From Acetobacterium tundrae (GTDB lineage: Bacteria; Bacillota; Clostridia; Eubacteriales; Eubacteriaceae), in NCBI RefSeq assembly GCF_008086615.1, contig NZ_RXYB01000020.1, positions 1-62,260 of the forward strand: a stretch of DNA of 62,260 nucleotides. The letters run 5' to 3'. Positions 53,653 through 62,260 of the stretch are shown one piece after another. The notes beneath the pieces are model-generated. The model was not told the DNA's origin. It worked only from the letters and a program-made list of their open reading frames with translations, and searched no databases. Position 1 is the stretch's first letter. The number at the start of each line of letters is the position of its first letter. The position numbers were made by a program, and so were the translations under genes.

Positions 53653-55101
53653 ATGAATCTTATTAAAAAAAATAGCCGCTTAACCGTTGCGACTGTAGCT
53701 CTCGGTACCTTTATGACTTGTTTTGATATCAATGCGACAAATGTCGCATTGCCCTTAATCCAGTCTGGATTCAATACCACCATAGCGATTGTGCAGTGGG
53801 TCGTAGTTGCCTATTTGCTCACACTTTGCGCAACTCAGCTGACCTTTGGCCGAGTTTCAGATCTGTATGGTTTAAAGAAAATCTATGTCATTGGTTTTGC
53901 CGGTTTCACTGTCAGTTCACTGTTGTGTGGTCTATCAGCAAATATCGGGATGTTAATAATTTTCCGAATCATTCAGGCATTGTGCGGTTCCATGCTGATG
54001 TCAACCGGCAGCGCCATTGTTATTAATGCAGTATCACCTGAGAATCGCGGAAAAGCATTGAGTGTAACCGCCATTGCCGTTGCTGTTGCCACCTGTGCCG
54101 GACCTTCCATCGGTGGAATCATGACCGATTGGTTGGGATGGAGCAGTATCTTTTTTATCAATATTCCCACTGGTATCATAGGAACGGTCTTAGCAATGCG
54201 AAACATTCAAAAAGATCGACCGAAATCAGGATCAAAGTTTGATCCGATTGGAAGCGTACTGATTATACTGGCTTTGGTGCTGATTTTACTGCCACTGGAT
54301 ATGCTCAGTAAATCAACAGTTAATCCAATTTTGATTTTTGGTTCGCTAATTACAGGCATCGTGGCACTGGGAGCATTCATTCTTTATGAAATGAAAAGTG
54401 ACCATCCCATTCTCGATTTAAACCTTTTTAAAAACAGAGTATTTACCACGGCAAATTTCGCAGCCATCTTTTTTTATATGTGTGAATTCATGCTGGTTTT
54501 TATTTCACCTTATTATCTGCAACAACAGCGGATGCTCTCTGTTTCATTTTCGGGATTGATGATGCTCCCAATGTCATTGGCAATGATGATTATGGCACCC
54601 ATCAGCGGTTCAATCTCGGATAAGTATGATAGCCGTTTCATCAGTTGTGCGGGACTGGGAATTTTGGGAATCGCGGTTATTGCTTTTAGTACTTTTCATC
54701 CGGACACACCAACGGTATTGCTGTTGATTGTCTTTGCTGTCACCGGGATCGGAGCAGGAATGTTTCATACACCCAACAACAGCGCCGTGATGGGAAGTGT
54801 ACCGGCTTCCAGCCGAGGGGTTGCCGGAGCCACCCTGGGGACAATGCGTAATATCGGTATGGTTCTGGGAGAGGCCACATCGGCAGCTTTGTTGTCATAC
54901 AATATCGATCATGCAACGACCATCTTTGCGGCAACAGGGCTTGAAGGAGCAGCGCTCCAACAGGCTGCCTTTAGTCAGGCAATGGGGATAGTATGTATCG
55001 TGTCAGCCGGTTGTGCATTAGTAGCTCTTTTTTTATCTTTGGTACGTGGTAAAAACAGGTGTGTTGACGTCTTAAAAGAAACTGAGATGAAAGTCGTTTA
55101 A
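53653..55101 (+). CDS. MFS drug-efflux transporter (DHA2, EmrB/QacA type)
   Basis: A 482-residue transporter with about 14 helices. Helix 1 carries FMTCFDINATNVALPLI (family: 'LDxTIVNVALP'), motif A follows helix 2 as GRVSDLYGLKKIY, and motif C in helix 5 reads AVATCAGPSIGGIMTDWLGW. It would expel toxic compounds in exchange for protons. Of two nearby ATGs, 53653 leaves a proper gap after AAAGAAGG. Controlled by the divergent TetR protein through O1/O2. Confidence 0.9.
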   Translation: MNLIKKNSRLTVATVALGTFMTCFDINATNVALPLIQSGFNTTIAIVQWVVVAYLLTLCATQLTFGRVSDLYGLKKIYVIGFAGFTVSSLLCGLSANIGMLIIFRIIQALCGSMLMSTGSAIVINAVSPENRGKALSVTAIAVAVATCAGPSIGGIMTDWLGWSSIFFINIPTGIIGTVLAMRNIQKDRPKSGSKFDPIGSVLIILALVLILLPLDMLSKSTVNPILIFGSLITGIVALGAFILYEMKSDHPILDLNLFKNRVFTTANFAAIFFYMCEFMLVFISPYYLQQQRMLSVSFSGLMMLPMSLAMMIMAPISGSISDKYDSRFISCAGLGILGIAVIAFSTFHPDTPTVLLLIVFAVTGIGAGMFHTPNNSAVMGSVPASSRGVAGATLGTMRNIGMVLGEATSAALLSYNIDHATTIFAATGLEGAALQQAAFSQAMGIVCIVSAGCALVALFLSLVRGKNRCVDVLKETEMKVV

Positions 55102-55115
55102 GGATATCTGACAAA

Positions 55116-55343
55116 GTGGCAACTAGCCAATTGAATGAGTTCCTTTATGGTATTGGTGAGGCTGTCTCCTACGCTTCTAAGGGAGAGACAATATATCCGG
55201 AAGAATTCATGGGAACCGGGATCATACCGGATTGCAGTGGTCTTGAAAATAGTTATTTACTAAAAGATGGAGATTGCATTCGCATGGAAATAGATCAAAT
55301 TGGCTTTGTGGAAAATATAGTGAGAAAGCAGTCCAATGAATAG
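55116..55343 (+). pseudogene. Fumarylacetoacetate hydrolase-family C-terminal fragment
   Basis: 75 residues that match only the last part of FAH proteins: TSQLNEFLYGIGEAVSYASK, GETIYPEEFMGTGIIPDCSG and GDCIRMEIDQIGFVENIV. The metal-binding front half is absent, and no ribosome site precedes the frame. It starts 15 bases after the MFS stop, so a deletion probably removed the rest of the gene and joined its end here. Confidence 0.75.
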
Positions 55344-55639
55344 AATAAGATATTGATTGTTTTTTACCAAGGATGGGCTTATGCCTGTTGTAAAATAAGA
55401 GAAAGGAATGGAAAGTGTGGCAATATATAAGTGAATATCGATTTTAATGCTTCACCTCGGTATGTCCTTAACGGGACAATATCGAGGTATTTTTATTTAA
55501 AATTCAAATACAGCATTAAATAACGGCGGAACTGTTGATTGTCTCACTTAAATGTGTTCATGAAAAACAATAAGCTAAAGCAATTATAGGGGATATACTG
55601 AACAGAATTAGCAGTTATAATTCGCTGGCAAACCAAGCA
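55344..55639. other. Gap with terminator
   Basis: No gene seen. A terminator lies at 55454-55496; the rest is AT-rich. Confidence 0.4.
55454..55496 (+). terminator. Rho-independent terminator
   Basis: ACCTCGGTATGTCC pairs imperfectly with GGGACAATATCGAGGT, followed by ATTTTTATTT. Confidence 0.7.
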
Positions 55640-56911
55640 TCACTTGGGAGCAGACAACAATTTATCCAGATAAATTGATTTAAACTGTTTACTGGCCAAA
55701 ATCTGTTTAACCGGAGGTAATTTAAGAATAACTCCAAATACCGCGGCCATCGCACGATGATTGGCAAAGGCCTGATTATCAAAGACAAGGTTCTGAAGCG
55801 TCCCTTTTTCAATTGCCTGCAGGACAAACCGATGGGTGCTGTTCACGGGGGTGATCACTTCGATTTCTCGTCGTTCCAAATGAATCGCATGTGTCGGACA
55901 ATTTCTGACACAGACCCCACATCCCAGACATATCTGATGATCCACTGCAGCGACGTCCTGGCCCGCCTGCTTATTTTTCATGGAAATAGCCAGTACCGGA
56001 CAGACCTTTTCGCATTTACCGCACCCGATACACGCATCGGAGATAACCGGGATATAATTCGTTGTCGCTACTGGCTGCATGGGGCTGAACTTTCTTGCAG
56101 CTTGTAGGGCTTCACAGCAGCAACCGCAGCAATTACAGATAAATGCCGGATTTTCCCGGACATTTTCCCCAATTTGCACCAAATTCGCTGCATAAGAACG
56201 TTCCAATACCGCCATCGCCTCGTTTTTGTCAATTAACCTGGCATGCTGACCATTTTCTGCCAGGGACCGGGCCACGTTTCCGAGGGTCAGACAAACATCC
56301 AAAGGCGCATCGATCTGACAGGGATGTCCGACATGCAACATTTTATGCCGGCAATAACAAGTTCCCAGTCCGATATGCGATGCTTCCGCGATCATCTGGC
56401 TAGCTCTTTCATAATCCAGAATATGAACCGTATTATCATTTGTCAGAACCGGCTCCTGAACATAGACGCGTCCCAAAAATGTTTCGGTGGCAAAAAAAAG
56501 ATCTTTGACAAAATCTTCTTCGACATTCATATACTGATAGTACAACTCACTTAAATACTTCTGATCAATATCGCCTCTTGTCCGCATTAAGGCAAATTCA
56601 ATAAAACCGGCCATGGGTGGCGGCATTACAAATTCACGTTTTCCGTCATAAAAGGAATCCACCAGCAATGCCTTCTCGCACAAATGCTCTAAAAAGGTTT
56701 CCGCTTTGGCTTCATTGATATGCCAGATTTGAGCTGCTTTTTTAGCGGTAAATGGACGAACCGGCAGCAAGGCAACCCATTTGGCCTCCTGGTCTGTGTA
56801 CAAAACCTGTAATATTTTATACAGGCTCTCCGTCGGCGGAGCACCCTGGGTAAACCAGTTAATTCTTTCTTCTAAATTCTTGTAGGCATCTTTACTTGTA
56901 ATATGTCCCAT
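55640..56911 (-). CDS. Multi-cluster [4Fe-4S] protein
   Basis: A 423-residue cytosolic iron-sulfur protein. The N-terminal 110 residues look like a winged helix (PFTAKKAAQIWHINEAKAETFL). A middle part holds scattered cysteines (GTCYCRHKMLHVGHPC; CNCCGCCC), and the C-terminus has two classic ferredoxin motifs (CIGCGKCEKVCP, CLGCGVCVRNCP). This layout is common in acetogens and sulfate reducers, often called '4Fe-4S dicluster protein'. It may link sensing to electron transfer, but the partner is unknown. The region upstream of its start runs into the copied racemase flank. Confidence 0.8.
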   Translation of the reverse strand: MGHITSKDAYKNLEERINWFTQGAPPTESLYKILQVLYTDQEAKWVALLPVRPFTAKKAAQIWHINEAKAETFLEHLCEKALLVDSFYDGKREFVMPPPMAGFIEFALMRTRGDIDQKYLSELYYQYMNVEEDFVKDLFFATETFLGRVYVQEPVLTNDNTVHILDYERASQMIAEASHIGLGTCYCRHKMLHVGHPCQIDAPLDVCLTLGNVARSLAENGQHARLIDKNEAMAVLERSYAANLVQIGENVRENPAFICNCCGCCCEALQAARKFSPMQPVATTNYIPVISDACIGCGKCEKVCPVLAISMKNKQAGQDVAAVDHQICLGCGVCVRNCPTHAIHLERREIEVITPVNSTHRFVLQAIEKGTLQNLVFDNQAFANHRAMAAVFGVILKLPPVKQILASKQFKSIYLDKLLSAPK

Positions 56912-57062
56912 TCATTCACCTTCCTGACGCTTAATTTATGTCAAAATTATTTTACCAAAAATCCCCTTTCTACCAGTTTCCTGATCCGTGTTCAGCTGAT
57001 TTCTGATTCTTCAATCTGTTTTGTTGTGATACTGCCATCTACATTTTCGGCAATGTCCTTTG

Positions 57063-57300
57063 ATGCGAAACAGATTCTAACGCGGATGTAAACCATTGTG
57101 ACTGAATCGTCCCAGAACTGCAATTCTCTTTGAGTAAAAAAATGATTGCTTAACTGTGCTGCAATTCCTTGATTACGCTAATTTAGTATCACATCAAGAC
57201 CAAAAATAGTCTGATAATCTCCGCCAGGAACATGTTGCTCCTCATTTTTGATCTCGTCAAATGAATAAGGCCACCGCCCCCTAATACTTTAGGTTTCGGT
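57063..57300 (-). pseudogene. GNAT acetyltransferase remnant, copy 2
   Basis: A diverged duplicate of 51610-51843: RWPYSFDEIKNEEQHVPGGD, YQTIFGLDVILN, the same TAG, then RNQGIAAQLSNHFFTQRE. The shared stop shows that the gene was already broken before duplication, or that copying came later. The last codons of the racemase (IIAYYRNLKY) are also present just upstream. Confidence 0.75.
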
Positions 57301-57380
57301 AGTACGCAATAATGTGTTCGATTTGAATGGCATTATTGTATCATTTAATTGCCTGAAACGAAAGTTTTTAATAGAAAAAA
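57301..57380. other. Deletion scar where the second racemase copy was lost
   Basis: The 3' end of the racemase copy (GTAGTACGCAATAATG) is joined directly to the gene's upstream flank (TGTTCGATTTGAATGGC), which in copy 1 lies some 740 bases away at 52608. The junction falls in a shared TAATG word. Confidence 0.85.
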
Positions 57381-57396
57381 GCCCCCAGTGTACCGA

Positions 57397-57484
57397 TGGG
57401 CAATCATCATCAGTAATCCAATGCTGAAAACCCTCACGAACAAGCCCATTTAAATGAAGAAGGATATCTTTTTTGCGAATCGCC
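57397..57484 (-). pseudogene. Nitroreductase gene fragment
   Basis: About 88 bases closely matching 41397-41484 of the nitroreductase gene (the CCCATTTAAATGAAGAAGG and ATATCTTTTTTGCGAATCGCC words), in the same orientation, joined to unrelated DNA at both ends. Confidence 0.85.
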
Positions 57485-57651
57485 GGCGGTAGTTGTCACA
57501 CCAACGCCGCCGTTCACGATAATTGGAGCGATGGCTATTGGCTTGTTTATTTCCGCTTAGAGTGCTGCCAATGAACCGTCGCTGGATTCACAGCCGATGC
57601 ATCCACGATTATCGACATTTCTTTATTTATTAGGGAATCTGAAAAATTCTA
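57485..57651. other. Mosaic intergenic DNA
   Basis: Higher-GC patches with short open frames but no start or ribosome site, for example minus-strand AEINKPIAIAPIIVNGGVGV. Probably further fragments of lost genes that I cannot identify. Confidence 0.3.
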
Positions 57652-57996
57652 TTAACTTTGTGCAATGACCTGATTGATAAAATCAATCATCCCGTCTTCT
57701 ACCTCATCACGAATATCCCGATATTTATGGATTTCATGACAATACCCGGAATAAAGCTTTGTTTTGACCTCATTTCCGGTTTCTGCCAACCAGCTTGAAA
57801 CCGCATAGACACCTTCGCCATAAAGTCCAACCGGATCCTGGTCGCCGGCAATATTATAAACCGGAATAGAAACCGGCACTTTCTCTGCCCACTGTGTTCC
57901 AATAATGGTTTCAATCATCATAATAGAATCGTAAGTCGAACGAATATTCGGCGGGCTTGTAAAATTATTGATTCTTTCTTTTTTGTCTTTTTCCAT
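57652..57996 (-). pseudogene. Alpha/beta hydrolase (serine aminopeptidase type) C-terminal fragment
   Basis: 114 residues corresponding to the last third of a monoacylglycerol-lipase-like hydrolase: KVPVSIPVYNIAGDQDPVGL with the catalytic Asp, and YSGYCHEIHKYRDIRDEVED with the catalytic His. The nucleophile Ser half is missing and the start region is unrelated. Likely inactive. Confidence 0.75.
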
Positions 57997-58026
57997 TTCC
58001 TGATCTATAAATTTTCTAATGCTTCA

Positions 58027-60009
58027 TTATATCTTAACAAAAGGTCGCTCCACGTTCCCCGGTGCTTCACTTCCTTTTAACACAACTTGAACTTTGATCC
58101 CTTCCATACGATAACCAAAACCTTCGGTTCCGGCCGGCTCACCATTCTTGGCCCAATCCATCCAACCGATATTCTGGATATGAACCTGATAGTAAACATC
58201 AAAAAGATCTGCATCCGTCCCGGTTAACTCAATTTTAATGGCTTCTAAGCGTAGCGATTCTCCGACGGTGCCGCTTAATGCGCCATTCTCCACAAAATCC
58301 TGCCAGCCTTGATTCTCCACCTGAGTTTTATACCGAACGCCGATATCGTAGGCGCTGGTATCGGCGTTGAGTTCAATCGCTTCTAAGCGCAGCGATTCAC
58401 CCACAGTGCCACTTACTTCGCCATTTTTTACAATCGCCTGCCAGCCGTTATTCTGAACATGGGTGCGATAGGCAGTTGTAACGATAGGGTTTTCGATGAC
58501 ATAATTGATAATATTTGCTTGTGCCACCTCATGATCGGCATCCTGCACGGCGACCCTAAAGCTGTAAATCCCAGGGACATTCGGAATAAAGGTAACCGTA
58601 TTGGCCTTGCTAAAATCCTGAATCATCGTGGTTTCACCATTTAAATCATAGGAGAAGGCATAGCTGTAAGCCCCTGTTCCACCGCTGGCGACGGCATTTA
58701 AAACAATGGGTGTATTAATTGGTTGACCTGTTAATACATTGGTACTAAAATCAGAGACGCTCAGACGTTCTTTCGGGGTGACCTGGGCCAACGCTTGATC
58801 AAGTTGAATGAGACCATCGCCATAGTAATTATCACGGCCTGTTTCACCCAGATCAATGGCCGTTTCTTTTAAAATCGTCTCGACCTCAGCCGGTGTAATC
58901 GTCGCATCCGCTGCCACTAAAACAGCACAGGCACCCGCGACTATAGGACTAGAAGCAGAAGTCCCGGAACCGGATATATACCCATCCTTACCCCAAAGGG
59001 TCAGGGCATCAACCCCGGGCGCACAAAAATCAACCATCTTATTATGCTGGGAAAAATCGGCGATCACATTATCCCGATCCGTTGCGCCAACTGATATGAC
59101 ATTGTCATAGGCGGAAGGAATTTCAATGTTTCCACCAGTTACAGGGTCGTTTCCATCATTACCAGCAGCCGCAACTAAAATTTTTCCCTTACTGGCCGCA
59201 TAAGCAACGGCGTTCTCAAGAACTGGCGACACCTCATCTCCGGCAAAACTCATATTGATGACCCGAACCTCCGGTCGATTCGCCGCCGCATAAAGAGCGG
59301 CGCAGGCATAACCGAGGTCAACGTTGTAATCATCTTCTGTTTTACCACCAACCCGATAAGGAGCGATTTTAATATTTGCAATTCCAGTCACTCCGGCAAT
59401 ACCAATCTCATTATTAGCAACTGCGGCAATATAGCCACTCATAGCGGTTCCATGGCCAATCATATCAACTGTCTCCGTTTTTCCGGTGACGAAATCATAA
59501 CCGGTGGTTGTCTTGCCAACGATATCCGGGTGGTTGATGTTAAGACCAGAATCGATGACCGCCACGACGACGGTTTCTTTATTATTAACCTGATCCCAGG
59601 TCTGATCGGCACCGATGGCTTCAAATTGCCATGCTTGAGATAGTAATTCATCGTTTGGCAGGGTTGTTAATTTGAGGTAAGTATTTTTTTGAACGGCCAA
59701 CACATTGGGATTATCTGAAAGCTCTGAAACCAGCGCATCGACTTGATTCCCATCCTTGACCTTTATAATGTCAACTTGATCACCTAGTTTTTCTCCGGCT
59801 TCGATCTGATTCGTTGTCAGCCCCAGATCTTTAACCGAGCCTTGATTTTGATAAATAACGACAATTTCGTCATCAATACCGGCATCATGATCTAAAGTAT
59901 TGATTTGATCATAACTCTGGATACCTTGATTGGCGGCAACTGCCCCTATTGGTAATCCAGACAGGATTAACCCCACGATGAGACAAATAATACACTTCTT
60001 TAATTTCAT
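58027..60009 (-). CDS. Secreted subtilisin-like S8 peptidase with three ChW repeats
   Basis: A 660-residue exoenzyme. Signal peptide 1-26 (IICLIVGLILSGLPIGAVAA), an I9-type propeptide region to about residue 112, then the protease: Asp153 in VIDSGLN, His186 in GHGTAMSG, oxyanion Asn284 and Ser351 in GTSASSP. After a beta-rich linker domain (420-510) come three clostridial hydrophobic-W repeats, each with a G-W pair and SGT/AGT..G..R(L/M)E. ChW modules probably hold the enzyme on the cell surface. A homologous tail survives at 17.2 kb. There is no LPxTG motif. Confidence 0.9.
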   Translation of the reverse strand: MKLKKCIICLIVGLILSGLPIGAVAANQGIQSYDQINTLDHDAGIDDEIVVIYQNQGSVKDLGLTTNQIEAGEKLGDQVDIIKVKDGNQVDALVSELSDNPNVLAVQKNTYLKLTTLPNDELLSQAWQFEAIGADQTWDQVNNKETVVVAVIDSGLNINHPDIVGKTTTGYDFVTGKTETVDMIGHGTAMSGYIAAVANNEIGIAGVTGIANIKIAPYRVGGKTEDDYNVDLGYACAALYAAANRPEVRVINMSFAGDEVSPVLENAVAYAASKGKILVAAAGNDGNDPVTGGNIEIPSAYDNVISVGATDRDNVIADFSQHNKMVDFCAPGVDALTLWGKDGYISGSGTSASSPIVAGACAVLVAADATITPAEVETILKETAIDLGETGRDNYYGDGLIQLDQALAQVTPKERLSVSDFSTNVLTGQPINTPIVLNAVASGGTGAYSYAFSYDLNGETTMIQDFSKANTVTFIPNVPGIYSFRVAVQDADHEVAQANIINYVIENPIVTTAYRTHVQNNGWQAIVKNGEVSGTVGESLRLEAIELNADTSAYDIGVRYKTQVENQGWQDFVENGALSGTVGESLRLEAIKIELTGTDADLFDVYYQVHIQNIGWMDWAKNGEPAGTEGFGYRMEGIKVQVVLKGSEAPGNVERPFVKI

Positions 60010-60044
60010 TACATTCCTTCTTTCTTATAATGTTCCATCACTAA

Positions 60045-60332
60045 CTAACTTTTTCCGACACGTTGATAAGCCACCCGTTCGGCCCCACTCTTGAGATAAA
60101 TCAGGCCACAATAGGTGAAACCATTTTTATTGAAAGCATTCTCCGGCGGGGTCTGCCCGCTCGCTTCGAGCAGATATGGCGATTCCATATCAAAGTCCTC
60201 GATGACCCGTAGCAGCCGTATTTCATGTTCCCAATTGTCCCCCATGTCATAGGTATAGCGCAGCTGTTGATACTCCGGCAGATATAAGGAAAAACTGAAT
60301 GCGTATTTGTTGACGAAACTGATATCAATCAT
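60045..60332 (-). pseudogene. pRiA4b ORF-3-like protein, N-terminally shortened
   Basis: A 95-residue piece of the plasmid pRiA4b ORF-3 family (PF07929-like): the core RYTYDMGDNWEHEIRLLRVI is followed by EASGQTPPENAFNKNGFTY. The family is normally longer at the front and its function is unknown. ATG overlaps the stop of the upstream XRE gene (TAATG), so it could be translated by coupling. Called a fragment because the first domain strands and the usual tail are absent. Confidence 0.6.
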
Positions 60333-60922
60333 TACCTTTTTTTATTTTTCACCTGATAGTTACACTTGATAAATTTCATATCATCAATTTCAAACTTCTT
60401 TTCTGTCAGAGGCTTTGTCATTTCACGACTTTCAATAAACTCATTTGTTACCATAACAAAATACTGTTTATTATCTTTATTTACCAAATAGAAAGATTTA
60501 TCACTATTTTTAAGCCCATTAGCTAACCCCGGTATCCCAAATGGTGCGTTAAATATAAATCCTAATACATTATCAATTATTTTCTCACCCTTTGTAAGCT
60601 TTTGTTCGGCAATTAACAAATATATCTCAGCCTCTGGATATTTTCCCGTAATAATCTGGTCTTTCGGATTCTTTTTATACTTTGATATGTCAATCTTTTC
60701 TCTAATAATTGATGTATCGATATCCTGTTCATTATCAAACAGATGATCAATACTTACATTTAACAAGCTTGAAATTGCCTTTAAATTATCAACATTTGGA
60801 ATTTCTTGATCAGCTTCCCATTTTGTAATTACTTGGCTTGATACCATCAGTTTCTCAGCCATCTGCTCCTGTGTAAGTCCCGCACTCTTTCTAGCTTCCT
60901 TAATTTTTTCTCCAATAGTCAT
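60332..60922 (-). CDS. XRE-family regulator with an unassigned C-terminal domain
   Basis: A 196-residue regulator. The Cro/CI-type HTH spans residues 5-60 (KIKEARKSAGLTQEQMAEKL, SSQVITKWEADQEIPNVDNL). The C-terminal 110 residues (FIFNAPFGIPGLANGLKNSD, SFYLVNKDNKQYFVMVTNEF) form a PH-like or beta-rich domain I do not recognise. GGAGG precedes the ATG. It is translationally coupled to the following fragment. Confidence 0.75.
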   Translation of the reverse strand: MTIGEKIKEARKSAGLTQEQMAEKLMVSSQVITKWEADQEIPNVDNLKAISSLLNVSIDHLFDNEQDIDTSIIREKIDISKYKKNPKDQIITGKYPEAEIYLLIAEQKLTKGEKIIDNVLGFIFNAPFGIPGLANGLKNSDKSFYLVNKDNKQYFVMVTNEFIESREMTKPLTEKKFEIDDMKFIKCNYQVKNKKR

Positions 60923-61032
60923 ACTTTTGTTCCTCCTTATTTATGTGAAACCTTTCATTTACCATATTTTTGATGTGCTCCCTCTAACTCACACAGTCCT
61001 TTTCAACAGACAGATGCTTGCTCCCCTGTTTG

Positions 61033-61605
61033 CTATTCTATGCATACCTTCTTTTCATAGAGGATATTTTTTCTCAAGCTCTCGGCCTCTTTCTCACCAG
61101 CTAAAACCGTCACAATTTCAAGGGCAAAATCCACCGCTTTTCCCGGTCCACGCGATGTGATAATGTTTCCATCCTTCACCACCGCATCCTCTTGATAGAT
61201 TGAATTGGGCAGATCCTTTTCAAATCCGGGGTAAGAGGTCACTTTTTTTCCATCAATGATCTTCGCTTTTTCTAAGACGATGGGCCCGGCACAGATCGCT
61301 GCCACTAATTTCCCTGCTTCATTCATTTCTCTGACGATTTTTACGACCCGCTGATCATCTCTTAGATTCGCTGCTCCCGGTATTCCGCCGGGAATAATAA
61401 CGGCCTCGTAGGAGTCAAGTTTTGACAGCTCATCGATTTGTTTGTCGGCTTTTACTTCGATATGATGGTTTCCTGAAACCTGAAGGGTATCTCTGATACT
61501 AATCATATGAACCGTAATTTGCTTGACTCTTCTTAAATAATCGACAACGGTTAAAGCTTCTACTTCTTCAAATCCTGCTGCTAAAAAAACAATTACATTC
61601 ATCAT
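61033..61605 (-). CDS. DJ-1/PfpI-family protein
   Basis: A 190-residue glutamine-amidotransferase-like protein: FLAAGFEEVEALTVVDYLRR at the front, IPGGIPGAANL, and the nucleophile elbow AAICAGPIVL with the reactive Cys near residue 98. It matches DJ-1 (YajL/ThiJ) proteins linked to glyoxalase or deglycase-like and redox-sensing roles. The start is ATG 61605, or the adjacent ATG 61602, both after AAAAGGAGG; the longer frame to 61623 has no ribosome site. Confidence 0.85.
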   Translation of the reverse strand: MMNVIVFLAAGFEEVEALTVVDYLRRVKQITVHMISIRDTLQVSGNHHIEVKADKQIDELSKLDSYEAVIIPGGIPGAANLRDDQRVVKIVREMNEAGKLVAAICAGPIVLEKAKIIDGKKVTSYPGFEKDLPNSIYQEDAVVKDGNIITSRGPGKAVDFALEIVTVLAGEKEAESLRKNILYEKKVCIE

Positions 61606-61746
61606 TTTCCTCCTTTTGGGCACTTATTACAATGCCATTTTATGCATTATCGGTTTTTAAAAGAAACCTCTTGTGTGTCGTGACAAACCACCACACCAAA
61701 GGAATGATCAATTTCATAACATTTCCTCAAAAATATCGCTACCTGC

Positions 61747-62154
61747 CTATGATCTCCCGAATCTCATCGGACAAATCACTCTGCAATGATTACAATCAAC
61801 CGTATCAAAACCTCTTGCCGTTTTTCCATAGGTATTCATGCGGCAAAGTTTTTGATTCACCACACCGTTTTTGATGGCCTGAACCGGACAGGCATCGATG
61901 CATTTTGTGCACCCTTCGATGCAAATATTTTCGCCCAACGGATCTGATTTTAGATCTAAATTCGTGAGGATCACACCAATGGTCAGCAAATTTCCATACT
62001 TCGGATTCAAGAGTAAGGTACTTTTCCCTATTTCTCCGATTCCACACAAAGCTGCGGTGTGTTTCATGGATATCAGCCCCTTGCCACGCATATTTTCTTC
62101 TTCCCAGTATTCATAAGGTGCGTCACAAGGAAGTATAATGTGCACGCTTGTCAA
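61747..62154 (-). pseudogene. QueG-like [4Fe-4S] protein, 5'-truncated
   Basis: 135 residues equal to the second half of a family like that at 35400: DAPYEYWEEENMRGKGLISM, ALCGIGEIGKSTLLLNPKYG, then CIEGCTKCIDACP and CNHCRVICP for two clusters. The first 100 or so residues are missing, and a stop lies just upstream of TTG 62154. Beside it is a probable transposase end, so an insertion may have cut the gene. Confidence 0.7.
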
Positions 62155-62201
62155 GACACGAAATCAAAATATTTAAGATAACTCTCCTTTCGTGTGATTG
62201 A

Positions 62202-62260
62202 TTATGCTGCCAGGGTCTGATTTTCATAAAATACAACTGCTGGAGTTTCATAATCATACC
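62202..62260 (-). mobile_element. Possible transposase C-terminus, running off the window
   Basis: The last 19 codons read YDYETPAVVFYENQTLAA then TAA. The Y-x-TP-x-x-V-x-Y pattern is the usual end of DDE/integrase-core transposases (IS3/IS481 style). Only the tail is in the window, so the call is weak. Confidence 0.35.

Noticed and set aside
1-62260. CRISPR arrays, tRNA or rRNA genes
   Set aside because: No regularly spaced direct repeats, cloverleaf-like segments or rRNA signature words were noticed on either strand.

Overview
The window looks like a chromosomal segment of an anaerobic, low-to-mid GC Firmicute. An acetogen close to Acetobacterium/Eubacterium (Eubacteriaceae) is my best guess. 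The grounds are strong AGGAGG-type ribosome sites, several TTG starts, many [4Fe-4S] and flavodoxin-ferredoxin proteins, a uroporphyrinogen-decarboxylase-type methyltransferase beside a PucR-type activator, clostridial ChW repeats, and an OpuC-type compatible-solute transporter. The genus is inference. I see no rRNA, tRNA, CRISPR array or complete insertion sequence.

Layout. 0-3.7 kb: a 5'-truncated DAACS symporter abutting a foldback element, a YkgJ-type cysteine-cluster protein, a class 3 lipase with a tandem-repeat N-terminus, and a PD-(D/E)XK nuclease remnant. 3.9-9.7 kb: a defence-like block on the minus strand, made of a decayed type I restriction-modification pair (hsdM frameshifted, hsdS with a stop and a frameshift, no hsdR), then an intact HEPN-motif protein and an intact Hanks-type kinase. 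10-21 kb: MFS transporter, methyltransferase/PucR pair, DUF2284, NYN-LOTUS protein, UPF0316, and the OpuC-like ABC operon (ATPase-CBS, two permeases, lipoprotein). 21-31 kb: a small membrane protein, a large poly-HAMP chemoreceptor with a C-terminal sensor-like domain, a HelD-like helicase with an internally deleted copy nearby, and csoR plus a copA-copZ fusion with a readable promoter and CsoR operator. 31-41 kb: M13 peptidase lipoprotein, secreted and membrane proteins, a cysteine synthase with an internal deletion, Fe-S protein, amino acid permease, ABM protein, nucleoside kinase. 41-53 kb: a run of short unrelated monocistronic genes (nitroreductase, methyltransferase, GNAT, DsbA-like, zincins, YjbR, kinase, VOC, DUF4386, Crp, flavodoxin-ferredoxin, transglutaminase, racemase), most separated by copies of a short repeat. 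53-62 kb: TetR/MFS pair with two operators, Fe-S protein, a scar region built of copied gene pieces, a ChW-subtilase, XRE regulator, DJ-1 protein, and a truncated Fe-S protein next to a probable transposase end.

Two themes stand out. First, many duplicated genes here survive only as deletion scars: helD, racemase-GNAT, nitroreductase, cysteine synthase, ChW protein, alpha/beta hydrolase, FAH and MmyB-type regulator. Second, a short repeat containing GGTGCC(T/A)GG and a CTTAACTT tail is scattered through intergenic DNA, densest at 37.8-52.7 kb. The best candidate for an undescribed system is the intact HEPN-kinase pair left beside the ruined type I RM genes. Positions given to the base were read by eye and may be off by one or two.
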